This document shows positions 1 through 13,017 of a stretch of 64,000 nt of DNA, one piece after another. Every line of letters begins with the position of its first letter. Position 1 is the first letter of the stretch. Below the pieces are notes generated by a model. It was not told where the DNA came from, ran no database searches, and saw only the letters and a program-made list of their open reading frames with translations. This DNA comes from Sycobia sp. Sy_11 (taxonomy: Eukaryota > Arthropoda > Insecta > Hymenoptera > Epichrysomallidae). The position numbers were made by a program, and so were the translations under genes. The stretch is from positions 8,193,501 through 8,257,500 of the forward strand of contig JACCIC010000004.1 in NCBI GenBank assembly GCA_018907035.1. The letters run 5' to 3'.

Positions 1-2250
1 TCTCTCTCTCTCTCTCTGTATTTTTCCGTACTCTCTCTCTTTAATTTTCGCAGAGCGCTTCAGCGAAACTGGATACCGGAAAAACTGTCGTGGATTTAGG
101 CAGTTCTCGCAACACCTCCGCGATCAACGCCAAGCTCGGGCGAACTCTTCGACTCCTAGCCACAGCCCGCGCCCTTCTTTTTTGCGAACGCGGCGAAACG
201 AACGTCTCGAGCGCGCGCCATTGGCAATTTAGGCGGCAGAGAGCCGAAGCAACGAGTGTGGCCAATGTTGAAATATACTACAGCTGTTGGTCAAGGGTCC
301 CCACGGTTAAGGATGCCATTTTCGACAGCTTTCCTGCGTCTGATACTCCTGGTGTATAGCCCAAAAAAGCAATACGCGCGGAAAGCTATATCGCCTGAAA
401 AGTACGCGCAAAGAAAAAAAAATCGTAATTTCATTCGATTTAAACGAGTGTGTTAGAAATTCATCTAATAACAGTTAATACATATTTAAAGCTATCTAAA
501 TGCGTTTTATACGCGTGCATTATTTTCAAATCGTTCGATCATCGTTAATGCGCTGACAATGGTAAATGCAGGTTCAATCGTTTACGAATCGAAAAGGAAA
601 ACTCGTTAGCGAACGATTGTGTGAATCTAGAATTAATTTAGCAAATCTTTTGTAAACAGAGAAAAAAAACCGGGGCTGTCGGTTACTTTTCCTCAGATGC
701 ATACGAGCAGTTTTTTAATGTAGCAAATCGCTCAGTTTTTTTTCGAAATTTTTCTGCAACTTGGATTTTATTTAAATCTTCTAATTGCGTCCGACCCAGA
801 ATATATATATTTATATATCGTTTCTTCGTTACCGAAATTCAAAATTTTGATCGCCATAATGGATGTATGCATAAGTTCCGAAATTACATGTACGCGAACG
901 GCGTGTTGCTTAGAAATTTACAATGACGTTACGGCTTAGCGTATGCGACTTTGATATTGGCAAAAAAAAAAAAAAAAAAAAAAACAAATGAAAAATTTCT
1001 ATTCGACAAAATCTCAACCTCGCAACATCACAAGCTTGCACTCCACAATCCAAATCCATGCGTCTCCTCGATATTGATGCAATTGCCGCGTTTTTTTTTT
1101 GTTCTTTTTTTTGTAGATCTTTGGCAAATGCAGAAAAGCGAACGGACTTGAATGCTGCGTCGCGGAGTGAAGTTTTTTGAGACTCGTAATTATCTACACA
1201 TCGTGATATATACGGTTGATGGATTTTTTCCCTTTGCGGTCCTGTGCAATAAATTTTTATATAAATAAAATTCGCGCAATAAAAATCTATGATTTTCCTC
1301 AGCTGTCCTTGAATTTTTTTTATACTTTTCCAATATTCTATAGCTCAAAGATTCATCTGAAATTAATAAATTACATAGGATTGTCGACAGTCATCTTTTC
1401 TATCTGTTTCGTATGTTTCTATTATAGACCCTTATAGAAGTATATAATTCTAAGCAGGGAACAGAGGCGGACATTTGTACGTACGCATAAGAATTGGTTT
1501 GGACGAGAAAAAACAATTTATTTTCTACAACGCTTTTTATTATTAAAAAAATGTGACACCTCAACGTGTATTCAAACACTAACAATTATAAATTTACAAT
1601 ATATTGTAGTTTATTTTCGACGTTAAATATAGAAACGTTAGAAGTAGCTATTATATTTTTCTGGGTAATAAATCTATTTGCATTTTTGAACTATTTTCAA
1701 ACAACACGGGGAACTGTATATATTTTTCATGTATTGAAAAAATGAACTTTATAAGTGACGCTTTAAATAGCCATTTATATGTATTATTAGAGCATACTTC
1801 ATCCAGGAGTTATTTCCAATGGACATCTATATAATCTTGAATAGGTGTAAGAGCATTGTAGGTAAGTATACCTTCGATGCTGTAAATACGCCTTGTAACA
1901 AGGGACCTATATAAGGGAAAATCAACCTACGTTAGATTTCGAAAGTCGCACGCTCAATAAAACAATTATTACCCGGCTCACCGAGCGACCCGTTCCCATT
2001 ATTACGATCGCCGTACGAAGATGCCCCGTGCAATAAAAATCGGCCCGTCTCGCAATTCGGAGCCAATGAAGCTCTGCGCCACGCTGACAAAAGTCAACAT
2101 TCATCGCTCATAATGGCCGCCCTAAATATTCCTCACCCCGTCGACCCGGTCATCCGAAACCTACATATACCATATATTGTATATTAAATATTTAGCATTA
2201 GCTCTCGAAATTAGCTCTCGCATTGCCTCACTCATGGCTATATTGTCATT
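1..2250. other. AT-rich intronic DNA, no gene seen
   Basis: Opens with (TC)8 at 1-17 and holds a run of A at 961-983. The first 350 bases are richer in CpG, but their open frames match nothing known. An AG/GTAAGT juxtaposition lies at 1860-1867. Confidence 0.5.
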
Positions 2251-2328
2251 ATTATCGATACCGTTATTATCACCCGGGCCGCCTCAATACGGCGAAGTGC
2301 GAGGCTTCGTGGCTCGCAAACTCTCCCA

Positions 2329-2332
<4 letters not shown>

Positions 2333-2365
<33 letters not shown>
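2333..2365. repeat. (CT)16 microsatellite
   Basis: Pure dinucleotide tract in a CpG-rich patch. Confidence 0.9.
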
Positions 2366-2367
<2 letters not shown>

Positions 2368-2796
2368 GAATCGAGGACATAACCGAGGATCTAAATTCAA
2401 CAGAGAATTTCCCGGTAGCCTATATGTGTCATAAACTTCACCTGTATACATTATATTGCCCCCTATAATTGGACTTTTCTTAATCCCCTCCGAGTGCCCC
2501 CCCCCCCCGGCTGAACAGACACATCCGCACCCCGCCGACAAACCGTCGACATTGCACGGAAGGGGGCGTCCGGGAGGCAGTCCTCGACCCGTACGTCAAA
2601 CGCGATGGCTCCTCACGGCTACTGACTTTCGGTTTGAATTACAACCTGTGCATGTGTTTATATGCGCGCGCGCGCCCCCCTCCTTCTTATAAACCCGATG
2701 GACGTATGCACGTATATATACATATATACGTGTATACCCGAAGACGACGACGCCCCGCCGGAGCAACGTCGGCAACCGATGGGGCCCATACCGCAA

Positions 2797-2823
2797 ATAT
2801 ATATATATATATATATATATATA
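2797..2823. repeat. (AT)13 microsatellite
   Basis: Pure dinucleotide tract. Confidence 0.9.
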
Positions 2824-3007
2824 CTCGTAAAATAATGACCCCGCGCGGCCCTTCCACCCCTCCCGCGCCGCGTAACAATGCGCAGGGGCCGCAAGCGCTG
2901 CACCCCCCCCCGCCGGGCTAATCCGCCAAATCCCCGGGATGCGCCGCGCGGGTGCGCATTGCCGATTGCCCGGTCCTACATGCGTCCTCGACGTGCGCGT
3001 GCATTTC

Positions 3008-3010
<3 letters not shown>

Positions 3011-3038
<28 letters not shown>
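3011..3038. repeat. (CT)14 microsatellite
   Basis: Pure dinucleotide tract. Confidence 0.9.
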
Positions 3039-3040
<2 letters not shown>

Positions 3041-3360
3041 ATAAATTATACGTACCGGGCGCAAATGGGACCGGTGAAGGAGAGCCCGAGGCCGTCCGCG
3101 TCCCGTGCGCGCGGTTTTCTCGTGACGAGGCGCGGTATGCACGCGTTTGCGGCGAACCGCCGAATGAGAGAGGCCCAGAAAAATGGCCCTTTGGCCCCGG
3201 AGCTGGGCTGGTTAATGGGCCCCCCCCCCAGACGGTCACGCCCCCTCACCAAGAAGGGTTATACTTCGTACCACGGCGGGCTCGTGCAAGTGCGAACTAA
3301 TCCGGGGAAAATGAAAATATGCGTACACACACACACACGCGCGCGCGCGCGCGCAAATTT

Positions 3361-4690
3361 ATTTATTTATTTATTATAAGTGATGTTTTAAGATGATCCG
3401 CATCCCTTGCAAGGCATTTTGTTATATTTTCAATATAATACACCTATATCATGTAATATTATATATGTGTGTCATAAATATCAGCGAAAGTCAAACGGAA
3501 GGAATAGAATGGCCGAATGTAATTTTACCGTTTGTCTATTTGAACTTGTATAATTACAAAAATATATATTTAACGTTTAAGATTCATTCCACGATACTTA
3601 GAACCAATATCTTGTGATTTTCAGTACTTTGAAATAATCGAGCTGACTATTAATCTGGAAAAATTATTTCAATTTTTGTACTAATCGAGCACTGCTCGCA
3701 AGCATATGGTTAAAAAAAAGTTGCTACGTATAATAACTATTTTTGCACGATACACCCGCCATCGGATTAAATTTCAAAAGACGAAACTACTTCATCAACC
3801 AAGGAAATTAATAAACATCTTTTTTATACGATTCCGTATTGATCGCATGAGACAAAAAATTTTTTTTTTGTGTTTTTGCCGCATAAGGTTTCGTCGTTAA
3901 GATTTCCATCGGTCTTCGCGTTAAATTACTCGATGCACGTTCGTGCAATAACCCGAAAAGCACGTCACGACGCGACGTATTCCCGGCAGGAACGTCTATT
4001 TTTACAAATATCCGAAAACATTGGGCGGGTGTGCAATGAAATAATTTGTCGGCGCTTGTTCGAGCATAGAGATTTCGCTATTGCAAAGGCAGGCCGACGT
4101 TCTCTTGTACATTGGATAATGCGCGCACTGTGTCACATAACGTTGCCAGCAAACGTTCAGTTACCGTCAATTTGCACGCACACCTATTCTTCGGGTAGCG
4201 ACGCAAAATTTCAAGCAAATTCGTGAAACATCGCGTTGAAACAAAGTCCACTGGTCCCTTGGCAGAATTCGCTCGAAACTGCGCGGCTATACTGGAAGTT
4301 GAGATTAACGAAGGGTACGAAGAACTATAATTCATAATGCTCGACTAGATCTTTATTCAATAGTATTTAGTATATTAAATATATTATTGATATAATAATA
4401 TCAATATACCAAACAGTAGTATATACTTTTTTTGCTGGTCCGTTAAAGCTTGACTTCGACAGGCAACAATCGTTCAGCGGATTATATTATATTAAAGAGA
4501 AAAAAGGAGAGGAAAAAAAGAAACGAAATAAAAACCATTAAACGCAAACGGCGCGCCATCCTTTTTGCAAAACCAACGAATCCAAACATCATATATTACA
4601 CTCCAGCATCGGGAAATAATCCTCGCCCCAGTGTGCCTCTATATACCATGCCTATATATATATATATGTATTCGCATCCATGGCAACCGT
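3361..4690. other. AT-rich intronic DNA, nothing recognised
   Basis: Mostly unique sequence. The 118-codon frame at 3870-4226 has no recognisable domain and is taken as chance. Confidence 0.4.
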
Positions 4691-5029
4691 GCAGGATGGC
4701 CGAAAGAGCAGGCGCTCGGCGCCCACCGCATGCGGGCCTCTCCCCCTCCCCTCTCCCTCTCGTGGGGGTCCGTCCGAGACCTCCCCCCCCTCAAAGCATC
4801 ATTAGGTCCGAAAATCTCGTGAGGATTTGCGAAAAGTCAGGTATACATATAATGTATACATATACATATATATGTGTGTGTGTGTGTGTGTGTGCGCGCG
4901 GCAAGGATATAATAAGATGCGACCGCGCCCCCGTTGACTTCTCGCCGCGGCGTCACAGTATTCAGCCCCCTAACGCGATTATGTTCGCCAATTTGCTCCA
5001 GGGATCCCTTTCTTACCCCCATCCCCTAC

Positions 5030-5061
<32 letters not shown>

Positions 5062-5219
5062 CCGCACCGAGGATCCCCGGGGGAGCCATTCGGCTTTTAC
5101 AACAGAAACAACAAACGTCCGCCGCGGTCGGGCTTTTCCAAAATGACTTCTCGGCTGAGCGGCGCGGCCCTTTGACGGCGCGATCAGCGCGTACGCACCG
5201 CTGCGGCGGCGGAGGCGAG

Positions 5220-5223
<4 letters not shown>

Positions 5224-5251
<28 letters not shown>
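5224..5251. repeat. (GA)14 microsatellite
   Basis: Pure tract, complementary to the CT tracts at 5042-5061 and 5444-5477. Confidence 0.9.
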
Positions 5252-5258
<7 letters not shown>

Positions 5259-5442
5259 AAGGGTGGGAGGGAGCGAGGGAGATAGAGAGGGTTATATATT
5301 ACTCTCATGACGAAATTACGACGGACAAGTCCCTCGATGATTCCTCGGGCGTTGTTGCGGCTCTCGCGTGTATAGCCCTTTCCATTAATGAATTACCACG
5401 GCGCGGAGGGGAAGGGGGTGCTCGCCTCACGGCAACAGGTCC

Positions 5443-5443
<1 letters not shown>

Positions 5444-5477
<34 letters not shown>
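5444..5477. repeat. (TC)17 microsatellite
   Basis: Pure dinucleotide tract. Confidence 0.9.
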
Positions 5478-5481
<4 letters not shown>

Positions 5482-5704
5482 TACCTCTCAAACTCGGCTT
5501 TCATTGTTCGACGCTGTACCTATATACTCCGATGTACGCAGCGACGCGACGGGAGAGAAACACGAGACGGACGATGTTTTTCCTTTGTAGAAGGATCTGT
5601 CCGCCAGTACGCTGTCTGTGTATAAATACATTCAACGCTCTTCGGTGGTTTACGCACATTACCGTAATGTCAAAAGTGATTTTTTTCGGCGCACTGCCTG
5701 TTTT

Positions 5705-6078
5705 GGAAATCAACGCCACGACCTCTCTTGGCAAAATTGGGAATTAAACTGGGCCAAACCATTGCATGGAAAAGCATGAAAGTCGCGTTGCACTTATTCA
5801 TAATCTAAAATATATTTTATCATTTTGTAGCACCTAACTTATTTTCTGAAATTGAGTAAGTATCTTCTTAAATGAAGGAGGTATGTACTTGATGCACAAA
5901 GAGTCCACTCACATTGCGCAAAGCATACCCTCTTAAATCTAGTGAATATTGTCTTAATTGAAGAAAATGATTTACTTAATGCAAAACAAAGAATTTTTAT
6001 TTCAGTGTAAAGTCATTTCCATCAAATTTGGAAAGTTCGCAGTAAATTGTAAAGAGACTTAGAAAGACCATACTGTGC
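5705..6078 (+). repeat. dispersed repeat, copy A, interrupted by MITE copy 1
   Basis: Two blocks, 5705-5790 and 6024-6078, align in the same order and orientation with 55616-55705 and 55755-55814. Shared words include GAAGCATG-like AAAGCATGAAAGTCGCGTTG and CTTAGAAA followed by ATACTGTGC. The gap here is 233 nt against 49 nt in copy B; the 178-nt MITE plus a TA accounts for the difference. Repeat class unknown. Confidence 0.6.
5830..6007 (-). mobile_element. MITE-like element, copy 1 (178 bp, TA-flanked)
   Basis: Flanked by TA at 5828-5829 and 6008-6009. It is the reverse complement of copy 2: shared blocks include the TTCAGTG terminus, TACTTGATGCA, and CTTAAATCTAG next to GAATATT. It has no coding capacity. 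The related locus at 55.6-55.8 kb lacks it, which supports insertion as a discrete unit. A Tc1/mariner-type origin is inferred from the TA flanks and short inverted ends. Confidence 0.7.
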
Positions 6079-6176
6079 TCTTATAGTGATCCTAATATGC
6101 AAACAACGATGAAATTAAATGTTTAACTATCCTTACTTCTTGAGACCTAATAAATGTCCGTTTTGATGCTTTTCGT

Positions 6177-6297
6177 ACTGATTCGACAAGTTTAAGTTTT
6201 AAATTTTAAGTTTACTTTATAAGTTTAACGTTTAAGTTTATTTAAGTTTATTTTTTTTAACTTTAACGTTTTGACAAGTTTTAGTACTGATTTGTGA
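6177..6297. repeat. degenerate TTTAAG minisatellite with flanking duplication
   Basis: Irregular TTTAAG/TTTAAC repeats between 6190 and 6270, bracketed by similar pieces: ACTGATTCGACAAGTTTAAG on the left, and on the right GACAAGTTTTAG followed by ACTGATTTG. Confidence 0.45.
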
Positions 6298-6848
6298 CGT
6301 TCTGACGTTTGAGTAGCTGTGAAGGTGAAGTTACCACGATTTCATGCGGTTTTCGCCATAACATTCTGCTCGTAGCGAATTTTCCCTATAATAAAGGTAA
6401 TCAACGCCGCGAGAAATCCATTTCTGTGGATTTTTTTTAGGATTTTTATCTAAGTGTAAGATGATAATCCCCGTATCGACTAAAATAAAGTGGACTTCTT
6501 TCCATCATTGAAATCATTAATAACGACACATCCTAAAAATAAGTATATATAATGAAGTTTCAAATTATCATTATCGGAACTATAGAAAACCCGCTGTTCG
6601 ATCCAAGTCGGGGAAAAGTTTAAAAAAATACTGATTATTATTATATCGATACTGGATAGAAAAAAAAAACAATCTTTTTCTTTTCACTTCCCGCCGAATC
6701 TACAAATTCAAGTCGCGTACATCGGAATATCTTCTATAATCCTGACTATGGAGAATCATCAGTTCGTCTTCTCCAATGTAGTATAATATTGAGTCAATAG
6801 GACTGAATTCATATGCGTAAGTTTATTATCTCGATTATACGAATGTTA

Positions 6849-7061
6849 CACTGAAAAATATTTTGCTGATATCAAGTAAATATTTATTCTTTTTGTACTA
6901 AGTAGATTATGTTTTTAAATTAAGAAAATATTCCCTAGATTTAAGAGGAGGTGGTTTGATTTAAGCGAACTCTTCGTGCATCAAGCATCAGTTTAATAAA
7001 ATAATTTACTTGGTACAAGGCAAGAAAATATTTATTTCATAACAGATATTTTTTTCCAAAG
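6849..7061 (+). mobile_element. MITE-like element, copy 2 (213 bp, TA-flanked)
   Basis: Flanked by TA (6847-6848, 7062-7063). The left end reads CACTGAAAAATATTTTG; the right end, reverse-complemented, reads CTTTGGAAAAAAATATCTG. The inverted similarity runs roughly 80 bp inward from each end, including GTACTAAGTA opposite GTACCAAGTA. Non-autonomous, with no open frame. Confidence 0.7.
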
Positions 7062-7457
7062 TAAAGAATTGAATAGCGAAATCCCGTTTCAATGTAGTAT
7101 ATCTATGAGTTTGATGCATATGAGATAGTCGTAAATATTACTGGCTGCATAGAATCTCAATCGAGACGATCTATATATAGCTTATAAACCCCGGGAACGC
7201 GAGGATAAAGCTTTTGCCGACAAAAATCTATACGGAAGAAAAGCGCAATACTTGCAGACGTTGGATCGCAGACTGTAAAAACTGAAAAGAATTAACACAA
7301 GTTTCGAATAAATTTCACTGGAACAATGATAAAAATTTCCATCTTTTCGTTTAGCACATTTATTAGAAAGTATCGTGATTTTTTACATTTTCTCAGTATG
7401 AGATTTAATTATTGATTACCGCTATAATTTTTACTAGAAAATTTTTCACAGTATACG

Positions 7458-7463
<6 letters not shown>

Positions 7464-7516
<53 letters not shown>
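7464..7516. repeat. (TA)26 microsatellite
   Basis: Pure 53-nt tract, downstream of MITE copy 2. Confidence 0.9.
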
Positions 7517-7519
<3 letters not shown>

Positions 7520-10500
7520 AGAGCCAATTTCCGTTCGGTTTTCTTTCAAAGTCCATAAAAAGGCAAGAAAAGCAGGGGAAAAAAGAAAGAAAGAAAGGCA
7601 AGCAATTCGCCCATTAACGGTTAATTAACCATGTCACGTTTTTCTTACATAAGATCTCAAGCTGCACGTTCGAACCGTCGATTTGAGGCGAATGCCGCGC
7701 CTGTCCCCCCCCCCTCCCCTCCCGCCGTCCCTCAATTTCATCGAGACTGTTCTTCGATCGCAATGCCGCGCGAATTATAATTTATAAATTATTAAAATTT
7801 CGAAGCCAAGTTTTTCTTTCTTTTTGTGACATTTGCTGCGCGCCCGCCCGCGCGCTAAAGGACGGCGCGCGGGGCGGTGGCGCAGGGATCGGGGGGGGGG
7901 GTGGAGGTTGCACTTAATATACGGTGACAAGGCGTAACGAAAATATAACGCATGAATATATGCATAGGAATATTGACCCTCTCGGTGTGCCCGAACGCGC
8001 GGTGACTAATCGCGTTATCACAATAATAATAACAATAATCATAATAATAAAAATTGTCGAATTTTTCACGCGCAGACGCGTTGCTCACGAGAGTTCGCGG
8101 CGTTACATTTCACAGGATTTTACGTAACGAGCCGATCGGACTGTTCGATAATGTATACGCGGTAATTACAATTGCCCAATACGTCATGTAGTTGTCTGGT
8201 CGGAATTATTTTTACACGCATTATGCGTGCATTGTACAATGCCCGTGCACAATACGCGTAGTTCTGAAGCCGAGGTGTAGAAATATCCCCGATACAGCCA
8301 CGATTAAAAACTGGACTCTAGTAATACCCCCGATATCCTCGCACACGTACACGTATGATTGTAACCCGCTAAATCCAAGTCGGATTTCCCCGTAATCGTT
8401 TAATTCCCATAATTTTCCACGGATTACTCTATTGAATCTAATGCGATTTACTTAACCGTTTCCCAGGTGGGACAGCGGTTCGGGTTTTCAGGGCACGATG
8501 GTAGAAGATTTACCGAGGTTCGCGCTTTGAAATTTTGAGGTTGGCAAAAGCAAGGAAAATTTCCCGTTTCTTTTATAGGCAGAAATTAGAATATCCCTCA
8601 CTAGGGTCTCAAAAAATATCCCATACGGCCCAGGTTTTCAATAAAGTCGAGTTCTTATGTATATAGATATTTATGAATAATCGTTAATTTACGAACGAAA
8701 AGATGATTAGTTCGAGTTCTGGATCAGTTTTGATGCTTTTCTTGCGACGAAAAAAAAAGTTAATTATTTTTAATTTACGTGGACAATTAATGAGGATATA
8801 TGTGAAAAGGTTAGTTCCTATGTATAAAAGTAAAAATATCACAATAATCTTAAGAAATTGGTAAGGCATAATAGACAAAATAATGTAAACATCTTAGAAG
8901 CTCTAATATAAATAATTAAAATTTTTATTTTAAGTATATATTTCAAAAAATTTAATACAGTTATTTATTGGATACAAGGAAGAGTGTGCCTACTTAAACT
9001 AAATTAATTTATGCCTTCTACGAAATATATTTTTCATCTTCTTTAGCATACCATAAACTATACTGGATATTTGGATTTTCAGTGAGTCCAGAATTGAATA
9101 AAATTTCGAGTTCAAACGCAAACAGATGTGAATAGTCTTTACATAGAATTTTCTCAGTATTCACTAGTCTTACATCTAGTGGGATATTCCTACTAAAATC
9201 CTACACAAGCAATTAAGGTTTCCTCGCTAGATCCCAATTAGAAATAGAGAAACCCAGGAAGAAGTCTTAATTACTACATGGCTATTATACTGCTGATAAA
9301 ATTATACTATATATACACATATATATATAAATAAATAAATGTGCAAACAGTCGGCAAAAAACTTTGTTTACGCTGAATAATAATCAAAAAGCGTCCATTA
9401 TGCGACTTGTGCGAAACAAAAAAAAAAAAAAAAAAAATTACGCCTCGCGCAAGAAAGCGCATCTCTAGAAGCCAAGAATACTCGTCGAATAAAAAAAAAA
9501 TAAATAAAAGAAAAAAGCACAGCCTTCCGATAGATGGATTTTACGCTTTATGCTAATGCGTATCTATATAAACTATATCTATACAGTACTAACTCGCTTA
9601 GCTTTTTTTCTATCGTTTATTATTATTATTATTGTTTTTTTCGTTAGTTTTCGCTCGAGCGTCCATTAGCGTTTCTTTTCGTCGTACGTGTGCATAGACG
9701 TGCGTAATTCAGCTGGCAAGTATAAATTTAGCTTTTATGTATCTCTATACAGATTTGTTTACTTACACCGGGAAATTTAACGGGTTTTCTTTTGACGCGT
9801 TTTTCTCTCTCGATCGGGCTCGTCTCCGCACGGTCTTTAGAGCGAGGAAATGCGCATATCGAAGGTCCAATCGGGGGGGGGGGAGGGGTTTCCTTATTTT
9901 TTTTCTGCATTTTGCGCGTGACTTACGGCACGTTTTCGGATCGATCGTATCTTGGCAGCGGATATCTGGATTTGTGCGCGTACGCCGCTTACGATTGCAA
10001 ATTAATTCGAAAACATCGATTTTTACGAGAGAGCGACGGAGTGATTTCGCGCGCTTACGCATTGGCGATGCGCGAAAGTGGAAGTTCGTAATTGAGCCTG
10101 AGGCTTCGCGCACGGTCACTGCGATAAAAGCTTTTCTCGACAATCGCGTTCGATATTAAATTTAATAATTTGGGAAGGAGAAGACGGGAGACGGGGTTTT
10201 TTTTTTTGTTGTTGTCGGGCTACTCTGTATATAGCAAGAGGGTGAAAATGTGACGTTATTTATACATTCGAATAGAATTTCTGGCCTCTTTCCGCCTTCG
10301 AGCTTTTACACGTACATACGCTGACAGAAATAAAGAAAATTGCGTCGAATTCGCAACAAATCATCGTATTTTGGCGAAAGACAGCTGTTTAAGTATAATT
10401 TGCTTTAATCGAGATAATATTTATGAAGGGTAAATCCAAATATATGACAAAATTTCATTCAATCGCGAGCGGAACATAATGCACTATAATGCTTTCTATA

Positions 10501-12480
10501 ATGTTCGTAAAGAATTTTACGTCGATTTACCGAACTGTCAGAGCCGAAGCGTATACCGCAGACTTGCTCGCACTGTGTCTGTAGCGCGCGTATGTGTCTC
10601 CGTGCGCGCGCGCTTGTAATCTTAAGCTTGGACGAATTTTCATCCGTATAGACGTAGGGCTGAGGTTTCTCAAATTGTCAAAGGTCTCGAGTCATTCCGG
10701 CCGAGTGAATAGTGTATTATAACGATTACGAATATATATATCGATCGTTCGTAATTCCCATTTAAAATTGAAGAAAGCAATCAAAATAATTGTTTCTCAC
10801 GATTACATTCGACGACATCATTACCTCCTCCACTGTCCCCTGTCTTTTGGTTCTCCGTCCATCTTACCACCTTTATCATCCTCGCACCTCGTCGATCGTT
10901 AAATTAAAAATGCATTATTAGAGTTACATATTTCTAAATTATTCGGGCCTGCAGCGTTAGATCGAGTTTTGAATAATTGACGTGTACATTTTTGTCAGGA
11001 TGTAGATTTCTTTGGAGTTTAATGTATAATTATGTGTATTATACGAGGAAATGAACGAAACCGCTCGCGTTCTTTTTAGAAAAGAAATTTATCGTAAAAA
11101 ATTTAATTTTCTAACCTGTGACGCGCACGGTATTATTATTTTTTTTTCCATAGACTTATGCGATACTTACACGTAGTTTAAGATAAACATCTACTGCTGT
11201 TGGAAAATTTTTTTATCGAATGCTTTAGAAATAATAGTAATAAAACAGTGTGTCGTCAAAGCATTTATTTTTTTCAAAGGAGTTTTTCTCTTCATTTTTA
11301 GTTTCAAAAGATATTTTCTCATTTCGTCAGTTCATGACTTGTTTAAAAAATATATGTATATATATGTTCACCTACCGATCAACTAATCTTTTTCTTCGAT
11401 ACATTGTTTTATAAAAAATTTCCAGATTCACGCATCAATTATAAAAACTCCATACATGTAACTATAAATAAAATCAAGCTTTTCTTTCGAGCACTTTTAC
11501 CGAAGCTTGTACAGGAAATTCTTTAAGTTAAGACATATATTAGATGATTAATACACGATGATTTGGAGGAATGAAGGTTCAACTGTATATAGATATATAG
11601 ATATGTTGGTACGCGTGTACCAAAAAACGTGATTTCGAAATGCAGCTTCACGGATACCTGTTCAATTATGTCGACACACATACACAATCACGCGCGAGCG
11701 CGCGCACACACACGCTTCAAGTGTGTCAATCGCACATATTGTTTTTAAATTTTATATAGGATTCAAATAGAAAAATATCTGAATTACTGTTATATATTAT
11801 TAAGGAGGATTAACAAATTAATTTGTCGCGACGATTCGATAGCTGGTTTATGATGTTTTAGGCTTTATTCATGTAAAAAAAAAAACAAGAAAGGTAATTG
11901 TTTAGTTAATTTAGATAATTTTTCGCGAATAAAAAACAAAATTAAAATGTGAAATTCTATAACAAACGCATTAATAAAATACTATAAATTACCGAACTTG
12001 AACTGTTGCGGCGTCTACGTCATAATACTCAAAATTTCAACTAAGCTGAGACGCGATTAACTCTTAAATGTGACCTTTCGTCTTGTCAATGTACCCACTG
12101 CGCGAATCGTTTATATCGTGCATTCAATTATTGCGCGCGTCTTACCGCTTTATTGTCCGATGTTGTCCGCTAACTTTATGCCCAACACATCGGATATCGT
12201 TAAGATATCGCATCGCCCGGTCTTGGAAATGCGTTCAAAGTGATCGAAACGTAAAAGTATCAAAACCAATCTATGTTGAGCTTTGAATAATTCGGATCGT
12301 AAGGAATTAGACTGAAATCCATTAAAATCCTGTCGGGGCGAATACGAAAATTAATATCGACGCCCCTGACAACATACATGTCTTTCCGTTACACTAATTC
12401 TCTTTTTCCTTAGATTTTTTTTTTTTTTTTTTTCAAGAACAAAAAGAAGAAGGACGTTAAAATATAAGTATACGTTCGCT
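7517..12480. other. long mainly unique AT-rich stretch, nothing recognised
   Basis: Contains a short GC-rich piece at 7690-7910, A and T runs near 9418-9437 and 12418-12433, and short CG/CA repeats near 11690-11715. The 140-codon frame at 9737-10159 has no recognisable domain. It reads like long UTR or intron, but nothing supports an exon. Confidence 0.4.
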
Positions 12481-12987
12481 GTTCGCGCCATCGATTTTTC
12501 TCTCCCTCCAACCCCTCTCCCCATCCCTATATATTATATCTATCTCCCTCTCGTGCCTGATACGATGCGCGTCCGTGAATGTACGTATACATATAATATA
12601 TATATATATATACACCAGTTATCGGGTATACTATGTGGATGTGTGCGTACGTGCGCGCGCGCGCGCGTGTGTGTGTGGCTGTGTATTATAATCCTTGGAA
12701 CGGAGATCGAGGCCTACATGTGTATGGGTATATACAATATAAAATGTGCGATCACGCCACGGATAGAGCGGACGTCCCGCCGCGGGGAGCGCGAGCGGCC
12801 CGCCAACATGGCCGACGAGCGCGCCCACACCTGCATTATATATTATACGCGCGTTGCGTTGTTGTACCCGCGGTCCCTTCCCCCCTTTCTCTCTCTTGCT
12901 CTCTCTCTCTCTCTCTTACCTCTCCCCTCCCCGCCCTCTTCCTATCATCCTCACACCGGTGCCTCTCCCGATCCCTCTCTTTTTCCG

Positions 12988-13017
12988 TCCGTCTGTCTGT
13001 CTGTCTGTATGTCTGTC
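12988..13017. repeat. (GTCT)n tetranucleotide repeat
   Basis: About seven units, one variant, following a pyrimidine-rich run from 12888. Confidence 0.8.

Larger units (their letters stand above)
2250..3360. other. CpG- and GC-rich patch with microsatellites
   Basis: A GC-rich stretch with homopolymer C runs near 2501 and 2904, and short CA and CG repeats near 3330-3352. All open frames here run through simple repeats. It could hold regulatory sequence, but no promoter can be shown. Confidence 0.45.
4690..5480. other. CpG-rich patch with TG, CT and GA tracts
   Basis: Holds (TG)n at 4873-4894, (CT)n at 5042-5061 and 5444-5477, and (GA)n at 5224-5251. The GA and CT tracts are complementary and within 250 nt of each other. 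Confidence 0.5.

Noticed and set aside
84..110. A frame reading VDLG near the window start
   Set aside because: Only a four-residue match; the surrounding peptide does not resemble Neh2.
2177..3379. Overlapping open frames rich in SLSLS, RERER and YIYIY
   Set aside because: They are translations of (CT)n, (GA)n and (TA)n tracts in every frame. The same applies to dozens of similar frames across the window, for example at 12.5-13.5, 23.4-24.6, 27.0-27.9, 35.1-36.1 and 54.1-54.8 kb.
9737..10159. 140-codon plus-strand frame
   Set aside because: The overlapping minus frame is equally open, composition is Arg/Phe-rich as expected from CpG- and TTT-rich DNA, and no family was recognised.
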